NCBI GenBank assembly: GCA_002839285.1
Contig: PGXT01000013.1
Location: 1-39,031, forward strand
Length of the DNA stretch: 39,031 nt
Reading direction: 5' to 3'
DNA from: Spirochaetae bacterium HGW-Spirochaetae-5
GTDB taxonomy: Bacteria; Spirochaetota; UBA4802; UBA5550
Made by a program: the position numbers and the translations under genes. Of the stretch, positions 17,309-25,387 are shown piece by piece. Under the pieces are notes generated by a model. The model was not told the DNA's origin and did no database searches. It worked only from the letters and a program-made list of their open reading frames with translations. The stretch's first letter is position 1, and the number at the start of each line of letters is the position of its first letter.

Positions 17309-17560
17309 ATGAAAGCATTTAAAACACGAATCAAACTTAAAGATCTTAGAAGTATCATAGATATACCAAAAGATATTATTTCTCAGGAAGTTGAGATTAT
17401 TATTTTGTCAGAAACTATATCTCGAAAACCGGTATCTGTTAAAAGGGATCGAGGTAAAGTCGGTGGTATTTTAAATAGATATGCCGATTCCAGTTTAGTT
17501 AAAAACGAGAAAGATAATGCCTGGACTAAAATTATAGAGGATAAACATGGTTTATTGTGA
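17309..17560 (+). CDS. Antitoxin of a second PIN-type pair
   Basis: The start at 17309 follows AAAGGAG; the longer in-frame reading from 17240 would translate repeat copy 4. The 83-residue product begins MKAFKTRIKLKDLRSIIDIP and continues SQEVEIIILSE, a short beta-rich N-terminus followed by a basic and then charged tail. This fits PIN-associated antitoxins, though I do not recognise a specific family. It overlaps the toxin gene by 14 bases. Confidence 0.75.
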   Translation: MKAFKTRIKLKDLRSIIDIPKDIISQEVEIIILSETISRKPVSVKRDRGKVGGILNRYADSSLVKNEKDNAWTKIIEDKHGLL

Positions 17561-17948
17561 TGCCAATATTGTTTTAAGGTATCTGTTACGCGATAATGAA
17601 GATCATTACAAAATTTCTTTGAGTATAATCGAAACAGAAGATGTATTTCTTCTTAACGAAGTGACAGCTGAAATTGTCTATGTACTTCTTAAGACATATT
17701 CTATTGAAAAGAAAAAAGTCTGTGATGTTTTAACAAAATTATTTTTATATCCTAATATTTATTTTTATTCAAAGGAAGTAATCCTTGATGCACTTGATAT
17801 TTTTTCTAAAAATTCAATAGATTATGTAGATTGTATTTTATGCGCATATAATAACATTGAAAAACGTAAAATCATATCATTTGACAAAAAAGTTGTTTCA
17901 TTTATAAAAAAATCGAAAGGGCAAGGGAAGGCGAAGGTTAAAAGTTAA
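17547..17948 (+). CDS. PIN-domain ribonuclease toxin (VapC-like)
   Basis: 133 residues beginning MVYCDANIVLRYLLRDNEDH, with Asp in CDAN. Other expected acidic positions are the Glu of LNEVTAEIVY, the Asp of DYVDCILCAY and the Asp of ISFDKKV, so the PIN active site looks complete. Unlike the toxin at 6577, this one is intact. The basic tail (KSKGQGKAKVKS) runs into repeat copy 5, which supplies the stop codon. Third unit of the wzm-wzt insertion. Confidence 0.85.
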   Translation: MVYCDANIVLRYLLRDNEDHYKISLSIIETEDVFLLNEVTAEIVYVLLKTYSIEKKKVCDVLTKLFLYPNIYFYSKEVILDALDIFSKNSIDYVDCILCAYNNIEKRKIISFDKKVVSFIKKSKGQGKAKVKS

Positions 17949-18100
17949 AAGTCTAAAGTTGAAAGTATCGAGTCACAAACTTTCGACTTTCCCCTTTTCA
18001 CTTTCAACTCAAAACCTTTCAATGGCAGCGAAAAGTTGAAAGTGAAAAGTCGAAAGTATAGTCGCACAAACATTCATCTTTTGACTTTCAACTTTAGACT
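17935..18100. repeat. Heptamer-word palindromic element, copy 5 (double)
   Basis: Contains AGTCTAAAGTTGAAAG (17950-17965) and the matching complement at 18085-18100, with two cores (gaaagtatcgagtcacaaac and gaaagtatagtcgcacaaac). Like copy 1, it looks like two elements fused back to back. It overlaps the PIN 3' end and ends 39 bases before wzt. Confidence 0.9.
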
Positions 18101-18139
18101 AATACATTAAATATGATAAATACAAAAGGTATCTAACCC

Positions 18140-19411
18140 ATGTCACAAACAGTAATACGCGTCGAAAACCTTTACAAAGAATATAAGCTTGGTGTAATAA
18201 GCCATGGCACCCTTACTCATGACCTTCAGTCGTGGTGGGCACGGATGCGTGGTAAGGAGGACCCCAATTCACTGATTTCAGTACATCATAGTGCAGACGC
18301 AGAAAAGGATAGTTTTCTGGCCCTTAAGGATGTTACCTTTGAAATAAAACAGGGGGATAGAGTAGGGATAGTCGGGAAAAATGGAGCTGGTAAATCAACA
18401 TTGCTTAAAGTTTTATCAAAAATTACATCACCAACAAGCGGACAAGTTAAGATCAAAGGACGTATTGCTGCTCTTCTTGAGGTTGGTACCGGTTTTCATG
18501 CTGAACTGACTGGACGGGAGAATATTTACCTTAACGGCGCTATACTTGGTATGAATAAAAAAGAGATTGATCAAAAATTGGACGAAATTATTGATTTTGC
18601 CGGTGTTGAAAAACATATTGATACACCAGTTAAGAGGTATTCAAGCGGGATGAATGTACGGCTTGGATTTGCAATTGCTGCACACCTGGATCCTGAAATT
18701 TTAATTGTAGATGAAGTTCTTGCTGTAGGGGATGCCGAGTTTCAGAAGAAGGCACTCGGAAAGATGGAGAATGTGAGTAAAACCGATGGCCGGACAATAT
18801 TATTTGTAAGTCATAATATGGCAAGCGTTAGTAAATTATGCACTAGTGGGGTATTACTGAGTAATGGTATTGTTGAGTACATCGGTAAAATAGAGGATTG
18901 TGTTGATAGATATTTGAACCATGATTATCAAGATGATAATTTAACTAATACTATATATGAACATGATATCAGAAAGAGAATACAGCTTCATGCTGCTCGT
19001 GTGGTAGATAACAATGGGGTTGAAAAATTTGTATTTTCTTGTGACGAATCTGTTAATATTGAAATGAATATCAATGTTACATCTTTCGAATCCGGAGACT
19101 ATGGGTATTTATCGATTTATAAAAAAGATGGAACAATTATTTTAGTCTCAGATAGCAATGATATTTATAGGGATAGCCTAAAAAAATTAAAATTAGGCAG
19201 AAATAAAGTATATCTCACATTACCACCAAGAACGTTAGGACACGGAGAGTATAGGGTCCTTTTATCAATAACAGATTCAAATGGGGGATCTGGTCAATTA
19301 GATCTTTGCGAAAGGATTTGTAGTTTTAAATTGTCTGATACAAGTACAGTAAGAGCTGATACTAGAGGTGGTTATTTAAGTACTCTTTTGGAATGGAAAA
19401 TAGAACCTTAA
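18140..19411 (+). CDS. wzt: Polysaccharide ABC exporter ATPase with glycan-recognition domain
   Basis: 423 residues. The N-terminal ATPase shows Walker A GKNGAGKST, signature YSSGMNVRLGFA, Walker B ILIVDEVLAVGD and the switch His in FVSHNMAS. From about residue 270 it carries a beta-sandwich C-terminal domain like the Wzt C-domain, which binds the modified non-reducing end of the O-chain. It powers export with the permease at 15230. Base composition drops visibly at about 18840: the ATPase half resembles the rhamnose genes while the C-domain half resembles the AT-rich island downstream, suggesting a recombination joint inside the gene. Confidence 0.93.
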   Translation: MSQTVIRVENLYKEYKLGVISHGTLTHDLQSWWARMRGKEDPNSLISVHHSADAEKDSFLALKDVTFEIKQGDRVGIVGKNGAGKSTLLKVLSKITSPTSGQVKIKGRIAALLEVGTGFHAELTGRENIYLNGAILGMNKKEIDQKLDEIIDFAGVEKHIDTPVKRYSSGMNVRLGFAIAAHLDPEILIVDEVLAVGDAEFQKKALGKMENVSKTDGRTILFVSHNMASVSKLCTSGVLLSNGIVEYIGKIEDCVDRYLNHDYQDDNLTNTIYEHDIRKRIQLHAARVVDNNGVEKFVFSCDESVNIEMNINVTSFESGDYGYLSIYKKDGTIILVSDSNDIYRDSLKKLKLGRNKVYLTLPPRTLGHGEYRVLLSITDSNGGSGQLDLCERICSFKLSDTSTVRADTRGGYLSTLLEWKIEP

Positions 19412-19480
19412 TCCATTTTGTAATTTATTATATAGATTGATACCGATGATATTTAAAATAGAGGAAAGGGTGGTTTTATA

Positions 19481-20194
19481 ATGAAAGTTGCTGTTGTTAC
19501 AGGAGCAAATGGTCAATTAGGTATGGCGTTTGTTCAGACTCTGGTTAATTCGGATTATCACGTATATGCTTTAGATTTAAAAATAGATAACATTAAGAAG
19601 GAAAATAATCTGACACCTGTTTGCTTAGATATCACTAGAGAAAAAGATGTTCATGAATTTTATAATTTATTTACTGAAATTGATATTTTAGTAAATAATG
19701 CAGGAATTGGTGTTTTTACAAAATTTGAGGATAGAACAGCTGAAGAGTTTGAGAATGTTATGAAAGTTAATCTTTTAGGAACTTTTTTAATGTCTCAGGG
19801 AGCTTTAAAATTAATGAAAGTCCAGAGCTATGGGAAAATTATTAACGTGGGGTCAATTTATGGTGTGGTATCTAGCGATGAAAGAATTTATGGAGACAGT
19901 GGTAGAAATAATTCAGAAGTTTATTCGGCAACAAAATCTGGTGTGATTCATATGACTAAATATATGGCTGCACATTTCGGGAAGTATAATATTCAGGTTA
20001 ATTGTATCTCTCCAGGTGGCATTTTTAATAATCAGTCCTCTGATTTTAAAAAAAATTATGAATATAAAACTCCGATGGGGCGCTTGGGTAATCCAGAGGA
20101 TTTACAGAGCGCTTTGAAGTATTTGATCTCCGACGAAACAAAATATACTAATGGTATTAACATAATAGTTGATGGTGGTTTTTGCGCATGGTAA
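19481..20194 (+). CDS. Short-chain dehydrogenase/reductase
   Basis: 237 residues with a purine-rich ribosome binding region (GAGGAAAGGG) upstream. Classical SDR motifs: VVTGANGQLGMAFVQTL (cofactor glycines), NNAGIG, NVGSIYG (catalytic Ser region), YSATKSG (YxxxK) and ISPGGI. Related SDRs (for example PtmA) occur in flagellin and legionaminic-acid clusters. Here it overlaps the FAD-NeuB fusion by 7 bases, so a role in the nonulosonic-acid pathway is likely; the substrate is unknown. Confidence 0.88.
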   Translation: MKVAVVTGANGQLGMAFVQTLVNSDYHVYALDLKIDNIKKENNLTPVCLDITREKDVHEFYNLFTEIDILVNNAGIGVFTKFEDRTAEEFENVMKVNLLGTFLMSQGALKLMKVQSYGKIINVGSIYGVVSSDERIYGDSGRNNSEVYSATKSGVIHMTKYMAAHFGKYNIQVNCISPGGIFNNQSSDFKKNYEYKTPMGRLGNPEDLQSALKYLISDETKYTNGINIIVDGGFCAW

Positions 20195-22581
20195 AAAAGT
20201 ATTACATACTTGGTGGTGGTATTACAGGATTAGTATTAGAATATGAGCTCCTTAAAAAAGGCCAGATTGTTGAAATTATAGAAAGAGACATGAGTGTCGG
20301 TGGTTTAGCGAAATCCTTTGAGTGGAGAGGCCGTATGATTGATCTGGGGCCACATATTTATCACACTCCGAATGATGACATATTGTCATATTGGGGTAAA
20401 GAATTTCGCGGTCTTTTTTGTGAGAGAGAGCACTGGAGTAAAAATTTAAGACTTGGAAAACTTTATGATTATCCAATTTCCAATGAATTTATAGAAGGAT
20501 TGCCAAAAGAAATAAAAGAAAAGATTTTAAATGAGTTAGATCATTGTAACTCAGCAGAGTTAACAAAAGCAACGACATATTATGAGTATATAAGAGCATT
20601 GGCGGGAGAGACTCTTCAAGATATGTTTTTTATGAAATATCCTGAAAAAGTATGGGGACTTTCTACAAAGGAACTTGATGCAAATTGGGCTCCAAAACGT
20701 ATTGAAATAAGAAAGCAAAGATCACCTTTTTACTGGGGGCAATGGAGTGCTGTAGGTAATAAGGGTAGTGGTACCATTATTGATTCTCTCAAAGAAAAAG
20801 TGTTCAAATTGGGCGGTTCGATTAGCTTGCTGGAAGAAGTAAAAAACATTGTTCTTGATGATGATAGAATTAAAAAAATTGAAACTTCTAAGAGAGATAT
20901 CTTTATAAATAATAATGACGTAGTGATTAATACTACTTCTTATACACAGATTGCTAAGATTTTAAAAATTGATACAACTTTAAAATATAGAGGTATAAGA
21001 TTTGTATTTTTGGCAATTAATAAAATTGATGTTTTCCCTGAAGGTGTCGATTTTATATATATTGATGACCCATCTATATATTTCAATCGCATTTCCGATC
21101 AAAATTCTTTCGTAAAAGATCCCGTTAGGAATAGCACAGTAATCTGTTGTGAGATTACTTTTAGTAAAGGTGATTTTATTGATCAGATTGATGATGAAAC
21201 ATTAGCAAAATCTGTTACGGAACAATTTGCTATTCTTGGATTTTGCAAAAAAGAAGATATAGTGGACAGTAAGGTTGTGAAGGTCATGGAAGTATATCCG
21301 ATGTTTTTTTTGGGATATCAGAATGCTCTTTCTATAACTAAGTCAAAGATCGATAAAATCAGTAATATGTATACAATCGGTAGCCTTGCAGAATATGCAT
21401 ATACAGATATGCAGGTACTCTTTGGTAAAGCAATTGACCTGGCAGAGATTTTAACAAACAAAACTTTTAAAATGAATCAAATAAATAAGACTATTCCACG
21501 TCTCAATTTTAATAAAAAAGTAATCATTTCAAATTCTATTATAGGTGAAGGCGAGAAAACCTATATAGTCGCTGAAATAGGACTCAATCATAATGGAGTT
21601 CTCTCTGTTGCAAAAAAGCTTATTGATGAAGCTATTAGTGTGGGTGCTGATGCAGTAAAATTACAAAGTTATAAAAGTGAGAATAGAGTTGCTGAAAATG
21701 GTAAAACATCGAGATATGTTGAGAGAATCCTCGGGATGGAAGAAACAGACTTTGAAATGTTCAAGAAAAATGAACTTTCATATCAACAGGTTAAAGAACT
21801 CTTCGAATATGCAAAAGGGAAAATAACAATTTTTTCAGCCCCTTTTGATACAGAGAGTGTTGATGAACTTGAGCAGCTTGGAATTGATTTTTACAAGATC
21901 GCTTCTTTCGATCTGGTTAATTTACCATTAATTAAAAAAGTAGCACTTACAGGAAAACCGATTATTTTATCAACTGGTATGAGTTCCCTTGCTGAAGTAG
22001 AGGAAGCACTTAGAGTAATTGCAAATTGCGATAATAAAAATGTAATACTTTTACATTGCACATCTTCTTATCCGGCACCTCCTGAAAACATGAATATTAG
22101 GGCAATAGATACTATGCGTATGGCCTTTCAAGTTCCTGTAGGTTTATCGGATCATGTAATAGGCGATCACATAAGTCTTGCTGCTGTGGCTCGTGGAGCC
22201 AATATAATAGAAAAGCATTTTACACTTGATAAAAGAATGGAAGGACCTGATCATGTTTTATCTGTAGAACCAAGAGAGTTTAAGGATCTTATTACAAGAG
22301 TGCGTTCTGTTGAGCAGTCATTGGGTACTGGCATTAAGCAGGCTTCACCCGATGAGATATCAACAATGATTAGATTTAGAAAAACAATGTACATTAATAA
22401 AACTTTGCAGAAAGGTTCTTCAATTACAGAGAATGATATTGTTTATAAAGGCCCTGCTTATGGTTTATACTCAAAATTTGAAGATTTCGTTGTAGGTCAG
22501 AAAGTAAATAGAGATGTTGAAGCTGATACACCCTTAACATGGGATTTGTTTAATAATATGGATGCTAACAATGTTAGATAA
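20188..22581 (+). CDS. Fusion: FAD-dependent oxidoreductase + NeuB-type nonulosonate synthase
   Basis: About 797 residues from ATG 20188 (a TTG two codons earlier is possible). Residues 1-430: YILGGGITGLVLEYELLKKG, an FAD-binding GxGxxG-type motif, then VGGLAKSFEWRGRMIDLGPH as in amine-oxidase/UDP-galactopyranose-mutase-like flavoproteins, and a C-terminal TIGSLAEYAYTDMQ. Residues 445-797: NeuB, with YIVAEIGLNHNG, ADAVKLQSYK, FSAPFDTESVDELEQLG, YKIASFDLVNLPLI, LSTGMSSLAEVEEAL, LHCTSSYPAP, GLSDHVIG and EKHFTLDK. A SAF antifreeze-like domain follows (FRKTMYINKTLQKGSSITEN...GPAYGL). The NeuB half condenses phosphoenolpyruvate with a six-carbon amino sugar to a nine-carbon acid. The flavin half may modify the precursor or product. 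No stop or ribosome binding site separates the halves. Confidence 0.92.
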   Translation: MVKKYYILGGGITGLVLEYELLKKGQIVEIIERDMSVGGLAKSFEWRGRMIDLGPHIYHTPNDDILSYWGKEFRGLFCEREHWSKNLRLGKLYDYPISNEFIEGLPKEIKEKILNELDHCNSAELTKATTYYEYIRALAGETLQDMFFMKYPEKVWGLSTKELDANWAPKRIEIRKQRSPFYWGQWSAVGNKGSGTIIDSLKEKVFKLGGSISLLEEVKNIVLDDDRIKKIETSKRDIFINNNDVVINTTSYTQIAKILKIDTTLKYRGIRFVFLAINKIDVFPEGVDFIYIDDPSIYFNRISDQNSFVKDPVRNSTVICCEITFSKGDFIDQIDDETLAKSVTEQFAILGFCKKEDIVDSKVVKVMEVYPMFFLGYQNALSITKSKIDKISNMYTIGSLAEYAYTDMQVLFGKAIDLAEILTNKTFKMNQINKTIPRLNFNKKVIISNSIIGEGEKTYIVAEIGLNHNGVLSVAKKLIDEAISVGADAVKLQSYKSENRVAENGKTSRYVERILGMEETDFEMFKKNELSYQQVKELFEYAKGKITIFSAPFDTESVDELEQLGIDFYKIASFDLVNLPLIKKVALTGKPIILSTGMSSLAEVEEALRVIANCDNKNVILLHCTSSYPAPPENMNIRAIDTMRMAFQVPVGLSDHVIGDHISLAAVARGANIIEKHFTLDKRMEGPDHVLSVEPREFKDLITRVRSVEQSLGTGIKQASPDEISTMIRFRKTMYINKTLQKGSSITENDIVYKGPAYGLYSKFEDFVVGQKVNRDVEADTPLTWDLFNNMDANNVR

Positions 22582-23668
22582 TTTTTATGAAAATTTAAAA
22601 AAAAATATTTTTGAAGTAAAGGAATATAATAAAATCTCAATTTTTACTATTTCTACAACTTCAAAGCAGGAAGATGAACCCTATCTTACTCCAATCAGAT
22701 ATAGTAAAGATTTTTCTGCTTTTGGTTGTGTGATTTTTAATCAGTCGATTATTTTAAATATTATTGAAATTATGGATGGGCAAGTTGATATTATTCTGGT
22801 AGATGGTGAAAAGAAAATACCTCTTACGATTTATAGGGATATTGATGAAGTAAACAATGTTTTCTATAAAACACGTAAAACTATAGGACTTGTTGAAACT
22901 GGCAATCTATCAAAAATATGTTTTATGTATGTTAAAAAATCTAAGATTTATGAATACAAGCCCAATGATTTAACTGTAAATGCTACTTGGATGTTTTTAA
23001 GTCATCGATTTAAGGAATTAAGTGGTAAGAAAATAACTGTACTCGGCGTAGGTAATATCGGATCTAAACTATCCTTGAAGTTGGTAGAGTGTGGTGCACA
23101 GGTTCATATCCATAGAACCAATTCATTTGTAGGACATCTGATTGAACAGGGATTGAATTGCATAAAGCCACAAAACACAGTGTCAAAAATTGAGTTTCAT
23201 CAGAATCCTCTTCAGGCATCATTTATGTCTGAAATAGTAATAGGTGCCTCTAATGGTGTTCAGGTGATTAATGTTGATATAGTTAAATCGCTGAGTAGAA
23301 ATTGCTTGATAGTAGATTTAGGTAAAAACAATATAACGCCTGATGCAATTGATTATGCAACTTCTCAAGGTATTGAAATATATAGGTCAGATATAACATC
23401 CGCTTTTGAAGGGTATATTTATGAAATACTGAAAATGGAAAATATTTTATGTTCGTCCTATGGGAAAAAAGATTTAGGGTTTTGTACAGTTGTTGGTGGA
23501 GGTTATTTTGGTAGTGACGGTGATATAGTTGTAGATAAAATCATTTCGCCTGAGGTTGTAATTGGTGTTGCAGCTGGAGATGGATCAATAAAGAAGAATC
23601 TTAATGAAGAAGATAAAAAAAGATTAGAGCGATTAATGAAGGAGTTTAATATTGAAACAGTATGGTAA
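22562..23668 (+). CDS. Orphan Rossmann-fold NAD(P)-binding protein
   Basis: 368 residues (ATG at 22562 or 22571, both inside the NeuB gene end). I do not recognise a named family. Residues 1-150 are of unknown fold. Near residue 160 it has KKITVLGVGNIGSKLSLKLV, a clear GxGxxG dinucleotide site followed by GAQVHIHRTN, where the basic/polar end suggests NADP. Then come MSEIVIGASNGVQVI and CLIVDLGKNNIT, resembling the cofactor domain of hydroxyacid dehydrogenases or SAH-hydrolase-like proteins. The C-terminus has a glycine-rich VVGGGYFGSDGD. Its place between NeuB and NeuA points to oxidation or reduction of the nonulosonic acid or its precursor. Confidence 0.75.
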   Translation: MLTMLDNFYENLKKNIFEVKEYNKISIFTISTTSKQEDEPYLTPIRYSKDFSAFGCVIFNQSIILNIIEIMDGQVDIILVDGEKKIPLTIYRDIDEVNNVFYKTRKTIGLVETGNLSKICFMYVKKSKIYEYKPNDLTVNATWMFLSHRFKELSGKKITVLGVGNIGSKLSLKLVECGAQVHIHRTNSFVGHLIEQGLNCIKPQNTVSKIEFHQNPLQASFMSEIVIGASNGVQVINVDIVKSLSRNCLIVDLGKNNITPDAIDYATSQGIEIYRSDITSAFEGYIYEILKMENILCSSYGKKDLGFCTVVGGGYFGSDGDIVVDKIISPEVVIGVAAGDGSIKKNLNEEDKKRLERLMKEFNIETVW

Positions 23669-24695
23669 ACCAAGTACAGCATTAATACTTCAGAAGACAT
23701 CTTTTTTTGAAGAAAATGAATTGCATATAAAAAAACAAAGACAGATTTCAGAAATTTATATTAAACAGCCAAAAAGAAAAACATGTAAAAATTGTAATAA
23801 ACCATTAAGCGATGTTAATGATTTTGAAAAAGATGGTATTGGTTATAAAATATGCGATACTTGTACACATCTTAATGGTGCATATGAAGATACAGATAAA
23901 TATTGTAGTCTAATATATGGTAATGATGAAAAAGTGTATGCAGCGAACTATAAAGTGGATGATGTGGAGGCTTTTAATTACAGGGTAAGCTCTATCTACC
24001 ATCCCAAAGCGGAATTTCTCTATACCTCTCTTTTGAGTCATAATGTGAATCCAAATCATTTAAGTTATCTTGATTTTGGTTCAGGGACAGGATATTTTGT
24101 CAGTGCATTAAAAAAAATTGGAATAAAAAATGTTACTGGTACCGAAGTGTCTGAGTCGCAGGTGAGGCTTGGTAACAAAATGATTGGAGAAGAACTTCTT
24201 TTTAAGCATGAACTTATTGATACCCTCAATGTGATTTCTGAAACAAAAACAGATGTGATATCTATGATTGGAGTACTGGAACACCTTCAGGAATCACGAA
24301 GTGTACTGAAATGTATAAGCGAAAATACAAATATTAAATATCTTATGATTTCTGTACCCCTGTTCAGTCTTAGTGTATACTTGGAAATTCTATCTCCAAA
24401 TATTTTCCATAGACATCTTCATGGAGGACATACCCATCTTTACACTGAACAATCAATAAATTATTTATGCAATGAGTTTAAAATGGAAAAAGTTTCGGAG
24501 TGGTGGTTTGGAGCTGACATGGTTGATCTTTACCGAAGCATTTATGTTAAATTAGAGGGAATTGAAGCTTCTGATAAACTCAAGAAAAATTTTGGTGAAA
24601 TGATGAAAGATATAATCGATCCAATACAGCTTGAACTGGATAAAAAAAACAGATCTTCAGAAGTACATCTCCTATTTAAGAAAAGAACGAGTTAA
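23652..24695 (+). CDS. Zinc-ribbon SAM-dependent methyltransferase
   Basis: The start is TTG 23652: AAGGAG lies 8 bases upstream and the frame begins inside the preceding gene. 347 residues. Cys pairs CKNCNKPL and CDTCTHLNG (about residues 48-77) form a zinc-binding N-terminal region like that of sugar C-methyltransferases (NovU/TylC3 type). The methyltransferase core has LDFGSGTGYFVSALKKIG (SAM motif I), GTEVSESQV and MIGVLEHLQESRSVL. It probably methylates an activated sugar or the nonulosonic acid of this cluster; C- versus O-methylation cannot be decided. Confidence 0.82.
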   Translation: MKQYGKPSTALILQKTSFFEENELHIKKQRQISEIYIKQPKRKTCKNCNKPLSDVNDFEKDGIGYKICDTCTHLNGAYEDTDKYCSLIYGNDEKVYAANYKVDDVEAFNYRVSSIYHPKAEFLYTSLLSHNVNPNHLSYLDFGSGTGYFVSALKKIGIKNVTGTEVSESQVRLGNKMIGEELLFKHELIDTLNVISETKTDVISMIGVLEHLQESRSVLKCISENTNIKYLMISVPLFSLSVYLEILSPNIFHRHLHGGHTHLYTEQSINYLCNEFKMEKVSEWWFGADMVDLYRSIYVKLEGIEASDKLKKNFGEMMKDIIDPIQLELDKKNRSSEVHLLFKKRTS

Positions 24696-24697
24696 TT

Positions 24698-25387
24698 ATG
24701 AAAATAGTAACAATTATCCCAGCACGCAGTGGGAGTAAATCAATACCAGGGAAAAATATTTTCCCGCTAAATGGTATCCCATTGATTGCGTATTCTATAG
24801 ATTATTCTTTAAAATCATCTCTTGTTGATAGGACTGTTGTTTCAACAGATTCTCTGGAGATAGCTGATATTTCCCGTAAATATGGTGCAGAAGTTCCCTT
24901 TATCAGGCCTGCAGAATATGCGATGGATGAGACACCGGATTATCCTGTATTCAGACATGCATTGGATTTTTTTGAAGAAAAATGTCAGATCTACGATGTT
25001 TATTTGTTACTGCGTCCGACTTCACCTCTCAGGCCGGATGGTTTAATTGAACAGGCAGTAGAAATTCTTTCTAAAGATCCAAAGATTAGCTCTGTAAGAA
25101 GTATCGCAAAAATAAAGGAACACCCATATAGATCATGGGAAATACAATCTCATGGTAATATGACCGGTTTTGTTAAAATTGTGAATGAACCGTATAATCT
25201 ACCTCGTCAGCAATTACCAGAGGTATATTTTCAGACCGGAGACTTGGAAGCAATTAGAAGGGAGACATTATTAAAAGGATCTATTTCAGGTGATTATATA
25301 TTTCCGTTGATTATTGATCATGAAAATATTGTTGATATTGATTACATATCAGATTTTAAAAAAGCCGAAGGAAAAATGAAAAGATGA
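24698..25387 (+). CDS. neuA: CMP-nonulosonic acid cytidylyltransferase
   Basis: 229 residues of the expected length. It shows IIPARSGSKSIPGKNIFPLN (CTP-binding loop), PLIAYSIDYSLKSSLVDRTV, VSTDSLEIADISRKYGAEVP, LLRPTSPLRPDGLIEQAVEI and FQTGDLEAIRRETL. It activates the NeuB product as the CMP-sugar. The symbol follows the family; the true substrate (sialic, legionaminic, pseudaminic or a new acid) is not determined by sequence. It overlaps the next gene by 4 bases. Confidence 0.93.
   Translation: MKIVTIIPARSGSKSIPGKNIFPLNGIPLIAYSIDYSLKSSLVDRTVVSTDSLEIADISRKYGAEVPFIRPAEYAMDETPDYPVFRHALDFFEEKCQIYDVYLLLRPTSPLRPDGLIEQAVEILSKDPKISSVRSIAKIKEHPYRSWEIQSHGNMTGFVKIVNEPYNLPRQQLPEVYFQTGDLEAIRRETLLKGSISGDYIFPLIIDHENIVDIDYISDFKKAEGKMKR

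Noticed and set aside
11361-18100. CRISPR array
   Set aside because: The repeats are few, of different length, themselves palindromic, separated by genes rather than short unique spacers, and no cas gene is near.
16085-18139. Classical integron cassette array
   Set aside because: No integrase gene and no attC core sites can be seen; only the element-gene-element layout is similar.
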